A stretch of DNA of 32,992 nt from Lacticaseibacillus jixianensis (GTDB taxonomy: Bacteria > Bacillota > Bacilli > Lactobacillales > Lactobacillaceae). Shown here one piece after another: positions 16,695 through 24,349 of this stretch. The stretch covers positions 1-32,992 of the forward strand of contig NZ_RHOJ01000029.1 of assembly GCF_003946485.1 (NCBI RefSeq), read 5' to 3'. The notes beneath the pieces are model-generated. The model saw only the letters and a program-made list of their open reading frames with translations. It made no database searches and was not told where the DNA came from. Position 1 is the stretch's first letter. Each line of letters opens with the position of its first letter. A program made the translations under genes and the position numbers.

Positions 16695-16737
16695 CAAACA
16701 GGGCCAGAAATCGAGATCCGATTTCTGGCCCTGTTTG
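16695..16737. terminator. Terminator after the adhesin gene
   Basis: A perfect 19-bp stem (core CAGGGCCAGAAATCG) with AGATC loop; the arms end in CAAAC and GTTTG, so the U-tract is short. It also faces the 3' side of the convergent tRNA gene. Confidence 0.75.
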
Positions 16738-16757
16738 GTTGCATAATTTAGCTGAGA

Positions 16758-16831
16758 TGCGCTCTATCGGAATCGAACCGATGATCTTCCGCTTAGGAGG
16801 CGGTTGCTCTATCCTGCTGAGCTAAGAGCGC
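16758..16831 (-). tRNA. tRNA-Arg (anticodon CCU)
   Basis: On the minus strand a full cloverleaf of 74 nt is present: acceptor GCGCTCT/AGAGCGC, D-arm AGCTCAGCAGGATAGAGC, anticodon loop CTCCTAA giving CCU (reads AGG), and the T-loop GGTTCGATTCC. The 3' CCA is not encoded. AGG is rare in GC-rich lactobacilli. Confidence 0.95.
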
Positions 16832-16967
16832 GAATACTCTAATTTTGCGCTAAACCGGAAATGCTGTCAACCGGGTTTGGTCAACTGGGGGCGGTTGCTT
16901 CCGGCGTGGATGCGGCGCGGTGTCATGTTAGAATAGAGAACATGATATCAGCGGCAGGGAGGCAGCC

Positions 16968-17654
16968 TTGGTGATCTATCTGGAAACGGTGGGGGCGACC
17001 CTCGGCATCATGGTCGTGGCGGCCCTCGGCTTGTCGTGGCTCAACGGCCGCACGGTGCAGCACATTGTCAATCAAACGGGCAAAACGAACGCCGAGCTTT
17101 GGCTCATGAAGCCGGGACTGTGGGTCCACGAAACCGCTCATGCCCTTGTCGGCCGGCTGTTTGGCCTGCAGATCCAAGAGTTCTCGGTTCACCCAAGCGC
17201 TGATCGCCGGTCAGCCGGCCACGTCACGTTTCGCTTCGATAAGCATTCACTTTGGCAGCGGTTAGGGTTGTTTTTCGCCGGTGGGGCACCGCTTTGGGTG
17301 GTGGGAGTGATCACGCTCACGCTGGGTAAGCACGCCTTTTGGCCCGGCCTGCCGTTGGCCCTGGTGGGCTGGCAAACGATGCTGCCCACTTGGCCCTGGG
17401 CCTTGGGCTGGCTGGTCAGCGCGCTGCTGCTGAGTCTGGGCGCTAGTCTGTCGGCGGCGGACCTCCACACAATGTGGCGCGGGCTGCCTGTGTTTGCGCT
17501 GGTCCTGCTGGTCGCGGCGCTGCTGCTGCAATGGCTGGCGCCGGCGGCCTTGCTCTGGTGGCGTGAAGGCAACCTCCTGCTGGCAATGATTTGCGGGTTA
17601 CTGGCGGCAGTCGCCTTGGCCGTGAACTGGCTCAGTCATCTGTTGTGGCGGTGA
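16968..17654 (+). CDS. M50-like membrane metalloprotease
   Basis: 228 aa, very hydrophobic, with about six membrane segments. The HExxH zinc motif is in GLWVHETAHALVGRLFGL at about residues 45-62, within or beside a membrane segment, as in intramembrane site-2-type proteases. SLSAADLHTMWRGLPV near residues 160-175 may supply the third metal ligand (Asp). These features suggest the M50 family, which cleaves membrane-bound regulators or lipoprotein remnants. TTG 16968 and GTG 16971 both follow AGGGAGG; TTG has 5-nt and GTG 8-nt spacing. TAGAAT at about 16929-16934 is a candidate -10. It stands alone between a tRNA and a stress operon. Confidence 0.75.
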   Translation: MVIYLETVGATLGIMVVAALGLSWLNGRTVQHIVNQTGKTNAELWLMKPGLWVHETAHALVGRLFGLQIQEFSVHPSADRRSAGHVTFRFDKHSLWQRLGLFFAGGAPLWVVGVITLTLGKHAFWPGLPLALVGWQTMLPTWPWALGWLVSALLLSLGASLSAADLHTMWRGLPVFALVLLVAALLLQWLAPAALLWWREGNLLLAMICGLLAAVALAVNWLSHLLWR

Positions 17655-17740
17655 GGCGACTCGCCGCTTTTTAAATATCACGGGATTTATTTGTGCCAAA
17701 AGCATATTTATTGCCAAGCCCTCCTTCATTTCGTTACGCT

Positions 17741-17881
17741 TATATTAGGCAGGGAAGTCCTGCCGGGTAATCCCCGAGGAACTGGAAACTTTTTCCAGTG
17801 TTTTGCCAGCGTGCATCCTAGGTAAGCGCGCTGGCGCTCGATTGTTTCCTACGCTCAAGGGCAGCCAATGATGATTGGCTG
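17741..17881 (+). promoter_or_regulatory. Structured leader of the Asp23/AmaP operon
   Basis: TATATT (17741-17746) is a possible -10 box. Three perfect hairpins follow: GGCAGG/CCTGCC (17748-17764), ACTGGAAA/TTTCCAGT (17781-17799, followed by GTTTT, terminator-like) and CAGCCAAT/ATTGGCTG (17862-17881). The first coding start is 40 nt further. No CtsR-type operator is seen. Confidence 0.5.
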
Positions 17882-17920
17882 ACTTTCTGCCTCGACAATC
17901 CACTGAAGGGAGTGGTAAGA

Positions 17921-18187
17921 ATGTTACACCTTATTTGGGTCCTGATCATTGGGGCCGTGATCGGTGCGATCGGCTCAATGATCGTCGGCCGCGATATGCC
18001 AGGCGGCTGGATCGGCAACATTATTGGCGGTTTAGTTGGTGCTTGGGTGGGCAGTAGCCTGCTCGGCGGCTGGGGGCCGAACGTTGCGGGAATGGCAATC
18101 ATTCCGGCAATTGTCGGCGCCATCATCGTCGTGTTTGTTGTTTCTCTGTTGATTGGCACCATGGGCAAAAAGCGTGACCGCGCTTAA
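17921..18187 (+). CDS. GlsB/YeaQ/YmgE family stress-response membrane protein
   Basis: 88 aa, almost entirely hydrophobic with three membrane helices and glycine-rich turns (GAVIGAIGSMIVGRDMPGGWIGNIIGGLVGAWVGSSLLG), the pattern of transglycosylase-associated/GlsB proteins. These small membrane proteins are induced by envelope and general stress. Start ATG 17921 is preferred to GTG 17912 because AAGGGAG lies 8 nt upstream. It opens a five-gene run of Asp23-type stress proteins, which fits its family's usual company. Confidence 0.88.
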   Translation: MLHLIWVLIIGAVIGAIGSMIVGRDMPGGWIGNIIGGLVGAWVGSSLLGGWGPNVAGMAIIPAIVGAIIVVFVVSLLIGTMGKKRDRA

Positions 18188-18255
18188 CGTCCCTGACGCA
18201 TCGCGGTGAGTTGACGGGCTTTGGCCTTTCAACTCCCGCCAAAGGAGGAATGACG

Positions 18256-18795
18256 ATGCGACCAATCACCAAAGCCCTGCTGGGCCTGGTGGCCGTCGTC
18301 GGCATCGTGCAAAGCTTGGCCGTCATGGCGCTGACCTGGCCGGTGACCGCGGTGCGGGCCTGGCTGCTGCTCTACTGGCAGCCGCTGCACTGGGTACTTT
18401 TCGGCCTGGCGGCGTTCGTGGGTTTAGCTTTTCTGATCATGCTGCTAGCTGCTGTGTTGACCCGGTCGACCACCACAAATTTGGTGCTCGCAAATGATCG
18501 GGGAGACTTGTCCGTTTCCAAACAGGCAGTCGAAAACGCGGTCGCGAAAAGCGTCGCCGCCACCCATCCAGTCAAAGGGGTGGCCGTCGCGGCGACGATG
18601 CACAAAAGCGCGGTCAAGAAGGCGGAGATCGATGCCTACAGCCTGGAGCCAACCGATCTGAAGGCCCAAGCTGAAGCCATCAAGCAAACTGCCCACGACA
18701 AGCTTGAGCAGATGCTCGGCGTGCCGGTCAAGCAAATCAAGGTTCACCTTCACCCTGGCGCTGCCGCCTCGGGCAAAACTGCCCGGGTGCTGTAG
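18256..18795 (+). CDS. amaP: Alkaline shock response membrane anchor protein AmaP
   Basis: 179 aa with two N-terminal membrane helices (about 5-30 and 45-70) and a soluble C-terminal domain with Asp23-like character (LSVSKQAVENAVAKSVAATHPVKGVAVAATMHKSAVKKAEIDAY...). In Staphylococcus, AmaP ties the abundant Asp23 protein to the membrane. The second ATG (18256) is chosen because AAAGGAGG is 7 nt before it, while ATG 18250 is almost adjacent. It is followed closely by DUF2273 and two Asp23 genes, the standard arrangement. Confidence 0.9.
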   Translation: MRPITKALLGLVAVVGIVQSLAVMALTWPVTAVRAWLLLYWQPLHWVLFGLAAFVGLAFLIMLLAAVLTRSTTTNLVLANDRGDLSVSKQAVENAVAKSVAATHPVKGVAVAATMHKSAVKKAEIDAYSLEPTDLKAQAEAIKQTAHDKLEQMLGVPVKQIKVHLHPGAAASGKTARVL

Positions 18796-18811
18796 CGAGA
18801 AAGGAGGCGCC

Positions 18812-19012
18812 ATGCCTAAAAGTATGTTTGGCGCACTGATCGGCGCGGGCCTTGCCCTCGCCTGGTTGCGGTTCGGGTTTTTGGCGATGTTGTTCGTCGT
18901 CCTCGCAGCGGCGGCCGGCTGGGCAGTGCAACGCTACCTCTGGCCGCAGCGTGCGCTCTTGATGGACGTTTTTCGCACCGGGGCCGTTAACCGCAGGCGG
19001 GAGGTGAGGTAA
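18812..19012 (+). CDS. DUF2273 family small membrane protein
   Basis: 66 aa with two closely spaced hydrophobic segments (FGALIGAGLALAWLRFGFLAMLFVVLAAAAGW) and a basic C-terminus (NRRREVR). DUF2273 proteins are small membrane proteins regularly found between amaP and asp23 genes; their function is not known. AAAGGAGG lies 7 nt upstream of the ATG. The next gene starts after one base, so they are tightly coupled. Confidence 0.87.
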   Translation: MPKSMFGALIGAGLALAWLRFGFLAMLFVVLAAAAGWAVQRYLWPQRALLMDVFRTGAVNRRREVR

Positions 19013-19013
19013 G

Positions 19014-19412
19014 TTGCCAATGCAGACGATGACCGATCCAGGTGCCGCCACCCTGATCGAAAGCTCCAAGCTCACGTTTGAACCATATGTGCTGGAAAAA
19101 ATTGCCGGGATCTGCGCCCAGAACATTCCCGGGATCTTGGCGATGGACGGCAACGTCGTCGACAAGATGGCGGAGTCCTTGGGCCGCGATGAGAAGATCA
19201 CTAAGGGCATTAAGGCGGAAGTCGGCGAGCACCAAGTCGCCATTGATATGACGGCACTGCTCGAATACGACGCCAACGCCAAGGAGATCCACGAGCGGTT
19301 GATCCAGACGGTTACGGATGCCGTGATGCGCATGACCGGACTGCAGCTTGTTGAACTCAACTTGCACGTGGCGGATGTGCTGACGCGCAGTGAGTGGCAG
19401 AAGCGCCAGTAA
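19014..19412 (+). CDS. Asp23/Gls24 family envelope stress response protein (first copy)
   Basis: 132 aa. LTFEPYVLEKIAGICAQNIPGILAMDGNVVDKM is the characteristic N-terminal part of the domain, followed by GIKAEVGEHQVAIDMTALLEYDANAKEIHERLIQTVTDAVMRMTGLQLVELNLHVADVL. It is compact with hardly any tail, in contrast to the second copy. TTG 19014 is taken as start; ATG 19020 is possible, both with GAGG/GGAGG motifs upstream. Expected to sit at the membrane through AmaP. Confidence 0.9.
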   Translation: MPMQTMTDPGAATLIESSKLTFEPYVLEKIAGICAQNIPGILAMDGNVVDKMAESLGRDEKITKGIKAEVGEHQVAIDMTALLEYDANAKEIHERLIQTVTDAVMRMTGLQLVELNLHVADVLTRSEWQKRQ

Positions 19413-19480
19413 CTAGTTCGCCAACTGTTTCAGTGTAGTATTGCAGGCTGGTTTCCCAGCCTGTGGCAAAGGAGGCCAAG

Positions 19481-20023
19481 ATGAGTCACGACGATTTCAC
19501 TAATGACCTGACGACCCACCACAATGACCATGACACCGCGCCACTAACTGATGATTTGCACAAGGATCTCGGCAGTGACACCGATGCACCGGAACTGAAA
19601 AAGGAACTGCGCTTCGATGATGCCGTGATCCAAAAAATTGCCGGCACGACTGCGGCGGACATTGATGGTTTGCTGCGGCTAGAAGGCGGCATGTTCCATG
19701 ACATGACCGACTTTCTGCGCAAGGGCGATGACCCGAAGGCCGGTGTGTCCGTAGACGTTGATGATCACCAAAAGGTCACCGTCAACTTGGACGCAACGAT
19801 GCGCTACGGCGAAGCGGCCCCGAAGATCTTCGACCAGGTGACCGACGCGATCGTGAAGAACGTGAAGGACATGACGGGCATGGACGTAACGGCTGTGAAA
19901 ATGACGGTCAAGGACATGCTCACAGACGAAGAGATCCAAGCCGAAAAGGCCAAGCAAAGTAAAGTTGATGAAAAAAAGTCTGATTCGCTGAAAGACGACG
20001 ACCGCGAGATGCAGCCAGTCTAA
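19481..20023 (+). CDS. Asp23/Gls24 family envelope stress response protein (second copy)
   Basis: 180 aa. The Asp23 domain spans about residues 43-150 (LRFDDAVIQKIAGTTAADIDGLLRLEGG ... VTVNLDATMRYGEAAPKIFDQVTDAIVKNVKDMTGMDVTAVKMTVKDML). Unlike the first copy it has acidic, His/Asp-rich N- and Lys/Asp-rich C-terminal extensions. AAAGGAGG ends 5 nt before ATG 19481. It closes the operon ahead of a clear terminator. Two divergent paralogues in one operon may form mixed assemblies; that is inference. Confidence 0.92.
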   Translation: MSHDDFTNDLTTHHNDHDTAPLTDDLHKDLGSDTDAPELKKELRFDDAVIQKIAGTTAADIDGLLRLEGGMFHDMTDFLRKGDDPKAGVSVDVDDHQKVTVNLDATMRYGEAAPKIFDQVTDAIVKNVKDMTGMDVTAVKMTVKDMLTDEEIQAEKAKQSKVDEKKSDSLKDDDREMQPV

Positions 20024-20044
20024 AGCGTTCATCGAACAAGGAGA

Positions 20045-20074
20045 GAGTCGTGCAACGGCTTGCACGGCTCTTTT
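20045..20074 (+). terminator. Terminator of the Asp23/AmaP operon
   Basis: GAGTCGTGCAA pairs with TTGCACGGCTC (one GT wobble) around CGGC, followed by TTTT. Confidence 0.85.
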
Positions 20075-20131
20075 CTCGTGCCCGCCAATTCTCCGTCGCG
20101 CGCCCGACGACTAGGCCAGTGTGAGTGTGGC

Positions 20132-20203
20132 ATAATCAAGAGGACACTTGATTATGACAACTCAAAAATACTGGTTTTACTGGCTGCCGCAAGAGGGTAT
20201 GCT
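20132..20203 (+). promoter_or_regulatory. Palindrome and promoter of the ABC transporter gene
   Basis: ATAATCAAG (20132-20140) and CTTGATTAT (20147-20155) form a perfect 9-bp inverted repeat with 6-nt spacer, an operator-like site. Downstream, TTTACT, 16 nt, TATGCT (about 20176-20203) could be the promoter, which would place the palindrome upstream of -35. A promoter overlapping the palindrome is also possible. Confidence 0.45.
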
Positions 20204-20234
20204 AGGGGAAAATCGACTAAACGGAGGCTATTTC

Positions 20235-22568
20235 GTGCTCGAACTCAAACACATCAAGAAGTATTACCACGTGGGCGACACCCTGACCAAGGCGCAAGAC
20301 GACGTGTCCGTCGCCTTTCGCAAGCAGGAGTTTGTCGCGATCCTCGGGCCCAGTGGCTCAGGCAAGACCACGATGCTTAACATCATTGGCGGCCTGGACC
20401 GCTACGACTCCGGCGACCTGCTGATCAAGGGCCGGTCGACCAAGGACTTTAAGGACGCTGACTGGGATGCCTACCGCAACAATTCCATCGGCTTTATTTT
20501 TCAGTCCTACAATCTGATCTCACACCTGTCGATCATCGAGAACGTCGAGATGGGGATGACCTTATCAGGCGTGCCCGCCGCTGAGAAGCGCAAACGCGCC
20601 GAAGACGCCTTGATCCGAGTTGGGCTCAAGGAGCACATGCACAAGCAGCCTGGCCAGCTTTCTGGTGGTCAGATGCAGCGTGTCGCCATTGCCCGGGCGA
20701 TCGCGAACGATCCCGAGATCTTGCTGGCAGACGAACCGACCGGGGCGCTGGACTCTGAGACCTCCGAGGAGATCATGCAGCTGATCCAGGAGCTTTCGCG
20801 CGAGCGGCTGGTCATCATGGTCACGCATAACCCGGATCTGGCCAAGAAGTACGCGGACCGCGTGATCAACTTTGCCGACGGGAAGATCAAGCACGACTCG
20901 CACCCGCACGTGGAGGCGGCAAAGGCGCAGCCCTTTGCGCTGAAGCGGACCAAGATGAGTTACCTCACCGCCTTGAAGCTGTCCTGGACCAACATCCGCA
21001 CCAAAAAAGGGCGCACGTTCCTCACGGTGTTTGCGTCCAGCATCGGGATCATCGGCATCGCCGTTGTTTTGGCCCTGTCCAACGGTTTTCAAAAGCAGAT
21101 CGATAAGACGCAAAGCGAGGCCATGGCCTCCATGCCCGTGACGATCTCCCAGACCGGGACAGACACGAACTCCCTGATGACCGGAACCGAGACCAAGACC
21201 TTCTCCAAGGCCAGCCGGATCACGGCAGCGACCAGCGCCGCCGATAAGGCTCAGCACACCAACAAACTGACGCCGGCGTACTTGGCTTACCTAGACAAGA
21301 TGCCGACCGCCGACGCGCGCAACATCGCGGTGTCGTACGGGACGGGGATGAATCTGATCCGCCAGGTCAACGGTAAGTATCAGGCAGTCAGCTTCTCCAC
21401 GGCTAATCCCGCCAGCGGCGGCGCAGATTACCGGTCCATGATGGCGGCTTCGACCGGCGTGGGCGGGGTGGTTTACCCGGAGCGGCGCACCAAGTCGGGC
21501 AAGACCTTCCTTGAGACCTACTACAAGGTCTTGGCCGGCCGCTACCCGACCAAGGCCACCGACGTCGTGCTGGTCGTTGACAAGAAAAACACGGTCAACA
21601 TCAACGCCCTGAAGAACCTCGGGATCACGGTCAAGGAAGGCCAGAAGTTCAGCTACAAGGACCTGATCGGGACGACGATTAAGCTGGTCGCCAACAACGA
21701 CTACTACACCAAACTGCCAACAGGGACGTTTATCCCCAACCAGACGCTGACGAGTGCGGCGACCGCCCCGGCAACGAAGACCTTGACCATTCGGGGCATC
21801 ATCCGGGTGAAGTCTAAGAACTCAGATGGCCTGCTGGCGTCCGGCATCGCTTACAGTTCGGCGCTGACCAAGCAGGTCCTTGAGGCGAACCAGGATTCCG
21901 CCATCGTTCAGGCGCAAAAGGCCAGCCAGCGGAATGTGATGTCCGGCCAGCAGATGGACGGCGCCACCCGCACGGCGACTTTGACCGCGCTGGGCGGCAG
22001 CAGCAAGCCGGTGTCGGTTCAGATCTACCCGACGACTTTTAAGCTGAAGGATAAGGTGCTGAAGTACCTGGATCGGTGGAATAAGGATCACAAGAAGGCG
22101 GATCGCGTCATCTATACGGATCTGGCCGGGACCGTGTCCGACATGACTGGTGGCCTGATGGATGCGATCACCTACGTGCTGGTCGCCTTCGCTGGCATTT
22201 CGCTGGTGACCTCGATGATCATGATCGCGATTTTGACTTACACCTCGGTCATTGAGCGCACCAAGGAAATCGGGGTGCTCAAGGCCTTGGGGGCCCGGAA
22301 GAAGGACATCACGCGCGTGTTTGACGCGGAAACCTTCATTCTCGGTATCGGGGCCGGATTGTTCGGGATCGTCGTTGCCTGGGCGCTGACCTTCCCGATC
22401 AACGCGGTCCTCGCAAACGTCACCGGCTTGGTGGGCGTCGCGGTCCTCAATCCCGTTCACGCCATCACCTTAGTCGTTATTTCGACCGTCCTGACCCTGC
22501 TGGGCGGCCATGTGCCTGCCCGCATGGCGGCCAAGAAAGACGCCGCGATCGCGCTGCGCTCTGAGTAA
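20235..22568 (+). CDS. ABC transporter, fused ATP-binding protein and FtsX/MacB-type permease
   Basis: 777 aa. N-terminal nucleotide-binding domain with Walker A GPSGSGKT (38-45), signature LSGGQ, Walker B ILLADEP, D-loop GALD and the switch His in MVTHN. After about residue 240 comes a membrane helix (TFLTVFASSIGIIGIAVVLAL), a large extracytoplasmic domain of about 350 aa and three C-terminal helices with VIERTKEIGVLKALGARKKDI, the conserved FtsX coupling segment. This is MacB-type (type VII) mechanotransmission architecture in one chain. Such transporters handle peptides or antimicrobials or work with envelope signals; no partner gene is present. GTG 20235 is chosen because CGGAGG is 7 nt upstream; the frame stays open to 20148, where it overlaps the palindrome. 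Confidence 0.9.
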   Translation: MLELKHIKKYYHVGDTLTKAQDDVSVAFRKQEFVAILGPSGSGKTTMLNIIGGLDRYDSGDLLIKGRSTKDFKDADWDAYRNNSIGFIFQSYNLISHLSIIENVEMGMTLSGVPAAEKRKRAEDALIRVGLKEHMHKQPGQLSGGQMQRVAIARAIANDPEILLADEPTGALDSETSEEIMQLIQELSRERLVIMVTHNPDLAKKYADRVINFADGKIKHDSHPHVEAAKAQPFALKRTKMSYLTALKLSWTNIRTKKGRTFLTVFASSIGIIGIAVVLALSNGFQKQIDKTQSEAMASMPVTISQTGTDTNSLMTGTETKTFSKASRITAATSAADKAQHTNKLTPAYLAYLDKMPTADARNIAVSYGTGMNLIRQVNGKYQAVSFSTANPASGGADYRSMMAASTGVGGVVYPERRTKSGKTFLETYYKVLAGRYPTKATDVVLVVDKKNTVNINALKNLGITVKEGQKFSYKDLIGTTIKLVANNDYYTKLPTGTFIPNQTLTSAATAPATKTLTIRGIIRVKSKNSDGLLASGIAYSSALTKQVLEANQDSAIVQAQKASQRNVMSGQQMDGATRTATLTALGGSSKPVSVQIYPTTFKLKDKVLKYLDRWNKDHKKADRVIYTDLAGTVSDMTGGLMDAITYVLVAFAGISLVTSMIMIAILTYTSVIERTKEIGVLKALGARKKDITRVFDAETFILGIGAGLFGIVVAWALTFPINAVLANVTGLVGVAVLNPVHAITLVVISTVLTLLGGHVPARMAAKKDAAIALRSE

Positions 22569-22637
22569 CCGTCCCGCTAACCACATTTACGGGTCGCTTG
22601 CGGCGGGGGCGGCAGCGAGCTTCGCCTAAACTACGCG

Positions 22638-22687
22638 CGCCTCTGCAAAGCGATTTGCTTCCCGAATCGCAGCGCAGAGGCGTTTTT
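22638..22687 (+). terminator. Terminator of the ABC transporter gene
   Basis: Outer stem CGCCTCTGC/GCAGAGGCG, inner stem GCGATT/AATCGC, followed by TTTTT. Confidence 0.88.
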
Positions 22688-22766
22688 GCGTCCTTGCCCA
22701 CCCCGCGCAGGCCGCGGGCCGTGAAGATGCGGCTCGGGCAGTCAGCCTGCGGTTAAATTTCTTGCC

Positions 22767-22805
22767 GAAAGCGCTTGACCTGAAACGGGTCCCACACCGT
22801 ACACT
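22767..22805 (+). promoter_or_regulatory. LacI/CcpA-type site overlapping the EIIA-like promoter
   Basis: GAAAGCGCTT (22767-22776) matches the core of LacI-family and cre operators. It overlaps a possible -35, TTGACC (22775-22780); TACACT (22800-22805) follows after 19 nt. Confidence 0.45.
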
Positions 22806-22869
22806 TGCCTTGTTGATAGAAAAGCGTTTCGATCCGCGGCGAGGCGCAGGACATTCTTAGGGGGTCATG

Positions 22870-23313
22870 ATGATGTTTGGAACATTATTTCGCAAACCGG
22901 CAATGTTAAATGTTGAGTTGGCCGACGGATCGGAACTGGGCGCGATTGAAACGGTGGCCACGGAGGCGGCAAAGGCGTTGAAGCTGTCGCCCACGGCAGT
23001 GCGGGCCAGCATTTTGGCCAGTGAGGTGCAAGGGGCTCAGTTTGCCGGCGAAAGGGCGGCGATCCTGTACGCGTCTTGCGATGAGTTGAAGGCGCCGCGG
23101 AGCCTGCTGGTGAGCTTGAAGACGCCGGTGGCCTGGGGCTTTGGCGCCACCGCCCACCCAGTAGACCAGCTGGTGGTCTTGGCGATGCCGAACGACAGCC
23201 CGGCCGCCGCGAAGCAGGCGATGATCGAGCGGCTGCGGCACAAGCTGGCGCACGGCGTTCCCACCGACGAGAAGGCCGCGGTCCGCTTCGCTAACTCACT
23301 GCTGACAGAATAA
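22870..23313 (+). CDS. PTS EIIA type-2-like protein lacking the phosphorylated His
   Basis: About 147 aa. Segments such as AIETVATEAAKALKL, SILASEV, LLVSLKTPVAWGFGATAHPVDQLVVLAMPND and MIERLRHKLAHG follow the EIIA-Fru/Mtl/Ntr fold order. In active proteins the phosphorylated His lies in an AIPH motif before the ...KTPVxW strand; here the place reads AAILYASCDELK, so His is replaced (Tyr/Ala) and phosphotransfer is unlikely. It has no linked EIIB or EIIC. A LacI-family regulator follows after 48 nt, and both genes have LacI-type half sites in front. A regulatory role is inference. Start among three consecutive ATGs (22867, 22870, 22873) is uncertain; GGGGG lies just before. Confidence 0.55.
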   Translation: MMFGTLFRKPAMLNVELADGSELGAIETVATEAAKALKLSPTAVRASILASEVQGAQFAGERAAILYASCDELKAPRSLLVSLKTPVAWGFGATAHPVDQLVVLAMPNDSPAAAKQAMIERLRHKLAHGVPTDEKAAVRFANSLLTE

Positions 23314-23323
23314 TGCCACTTTT

Positions 23324-23337
23324 TGTAACCGCTTCTG
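23324..23337 (+). promoter_or_regulatory. Half-conserved LacI/cre-type operator before the LacI gene
   Basis: TGTAACCGCTTCTG matches the left half and centre of the cre/LacI-family consensus; the right half is poor. It lies 24 nt before the regulator's start, suggesting autoregulation or CcpA control. Confidence 0.4.
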
Positions 23338-23361
23338 GTAGACTGGAGGGCGGAGGTTACT

Positions 23362-24297
23362 ATGACGAATATTCGCGATATTGCCCGCCTCAGCGGCTAC
23401 TCAGTGGCGACCGTGTCTCGCGTGCTGAATCATCGAAAGTACGTCTCCGACGCCGTGCGCCAGCGCATCGAAAGTATCATCCGGGAGTTGGATTATGCGC
23501 CGAACGACGTCGCGCGTGATTTGAGTCGAGGCAAGACCATGAAGATCGGGGTCGTGCTGCCGGTGTTCGTGCATCCTTACTACACGGTCCTGACTCAGAG
23601 CATCACCCAGGCCGCCTTTGCGCAAGGCTACCAGGTCAGCCTGCTGCCATCCAGCTATAAGCCAACGCTGGAGCGCCGGTTTCTTGAACAGTTCAAGCGG
23701 CAGGCGTTTGATGGCATCATTTTCACCTCTCATGAGATGCCCCTCAAGGCGCTGGCCGCCTACCAGGAGTTTGGCCCGGTCGTGGTTTGCGAGGATCCGG
23801 GTCAGTTGCAGATCGCCGCGGCGTTCACGGACCGCCAGCCCAGCAACGAAGCGGCGTTCACCTGGATCAAGCAGCGCGGGTTCAAGCGCGTGGCGCTGAT
23901 GATCCCGCGTGCGCCGCGCCTGTCCGCGACCGCCCGGGCGATCGTGGCGGCCTACACGACGGTGTTCGGTCAGCCGCCTGACCCCAAGCTGATTTGGGTC
24001 GGTTCAATGAGCAACGAGGATGGCCAGCGTGCCGGGACCTTTTTGGCGAAGCTCAAGCCCGATTTCATCTTCACGAATAGCGATGATATCGCCGCCGGGG
24101 TCATGCAATCCTACCTTGCTCAGGGCCTCGAACCGCCAGTGATGATGGGCCAGGAGAATCAGCTGACCGGGCGGCTGATGGGGATGTCGACGATCGATCA
24201 CCACTTGGAGCAGGTGGGCCAGGCTGCGGTGGACTTGGCCACTGGCGCCAAGTCCGGCCGCATCAAGATCGCTTCAGAGTTTATTGCCAGAGAATGA
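23362..24297 (+). CDS. LacI family transcriptional regulator
   Basis: 311 aa. The N-terminal helix-turn-helix and hinge are textbook: NIRDIARLSGYSVATVSRVLNHRKYVSDAVRQRIESIIRELDYAPNDVARDLSRGKT. The periplasmic-binding-protein-like effector domain follows (KIGVVLPVFVHPYYTVLTQSITQAA, DGIIFTSHE, FIFTNSDDIAAGVMQSYLAQGL, STIDHHLEQVGQAAVDL). GGAGG precedes ATG 23362. No sugar-catabolic gene is next to it; the only same-strand neighbour is the EIIA-like gene. Effector and targets unknown. Confidence 0.93.
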   Translation: MTNIRDIARLSGYSVATVSRVLNHRKYVSDAVRQRIESIIRELDYAPNDVARDLSRGKTMKIGVVLPVFVHPYYTVLTQSITQAAFAQGYQVSLLPSSYKPTLERRFLEQFKRQAFDGIIFTSHEMPLKALAAYQEFGPVVVCEDPGQLQIAAAFTDRQPSNEAAFTWIKQRGFKRVALMIPRAPRLSATARAIVAAYTTVFGQPPDPKLIWVGSMSNEDGQRAGTFLAKLKPDFIFTNSDDIAAGVMQSYLAQGLEPPVMMGQENQLTGRLMGMSTIDHHLEQVGQAAVDLATGAKSGRIKIASEFIARE

Positions 24298-24311
24298 TCG
24301 TGTGCCAAACG

Positions 24312-24348
24312 GGCCGCTTTCCTGAAACTTCCAGGAAAGTGGCCTTTT
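24312..24348 (+). terminator. Terminator of the LacI gene
   Basis: A 13-bp stem (GGCCGCTTTCCTG with CAGGAAAGTGGCC, one GT wobble) followed by TTTT. The stem would also form at the 3' end of the minus-strand RNA, but with only a short T-run there. Confidence 0.85.
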
Positions 24349-24349
24349 C

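Larger units (their letters stand above)
22569..22869 (+). other. Intergenic region between the ABC transporter and the EIIA-like gene
   Basis: Contains a strong terminator at 22638-22687, then a GC-rich stretch without recognisable genes (22690-22750), then a candidate operator-promoter for the EIIA-like gene (22767-22805). Confidence 0.6.

Noticed and set aside
20148-20234. N-terminal extension of the ABC transporter
   Set aside because: Starts inside the palindrome and lacks a ribosome-binding site; GTG 20235 has CGGAGG.
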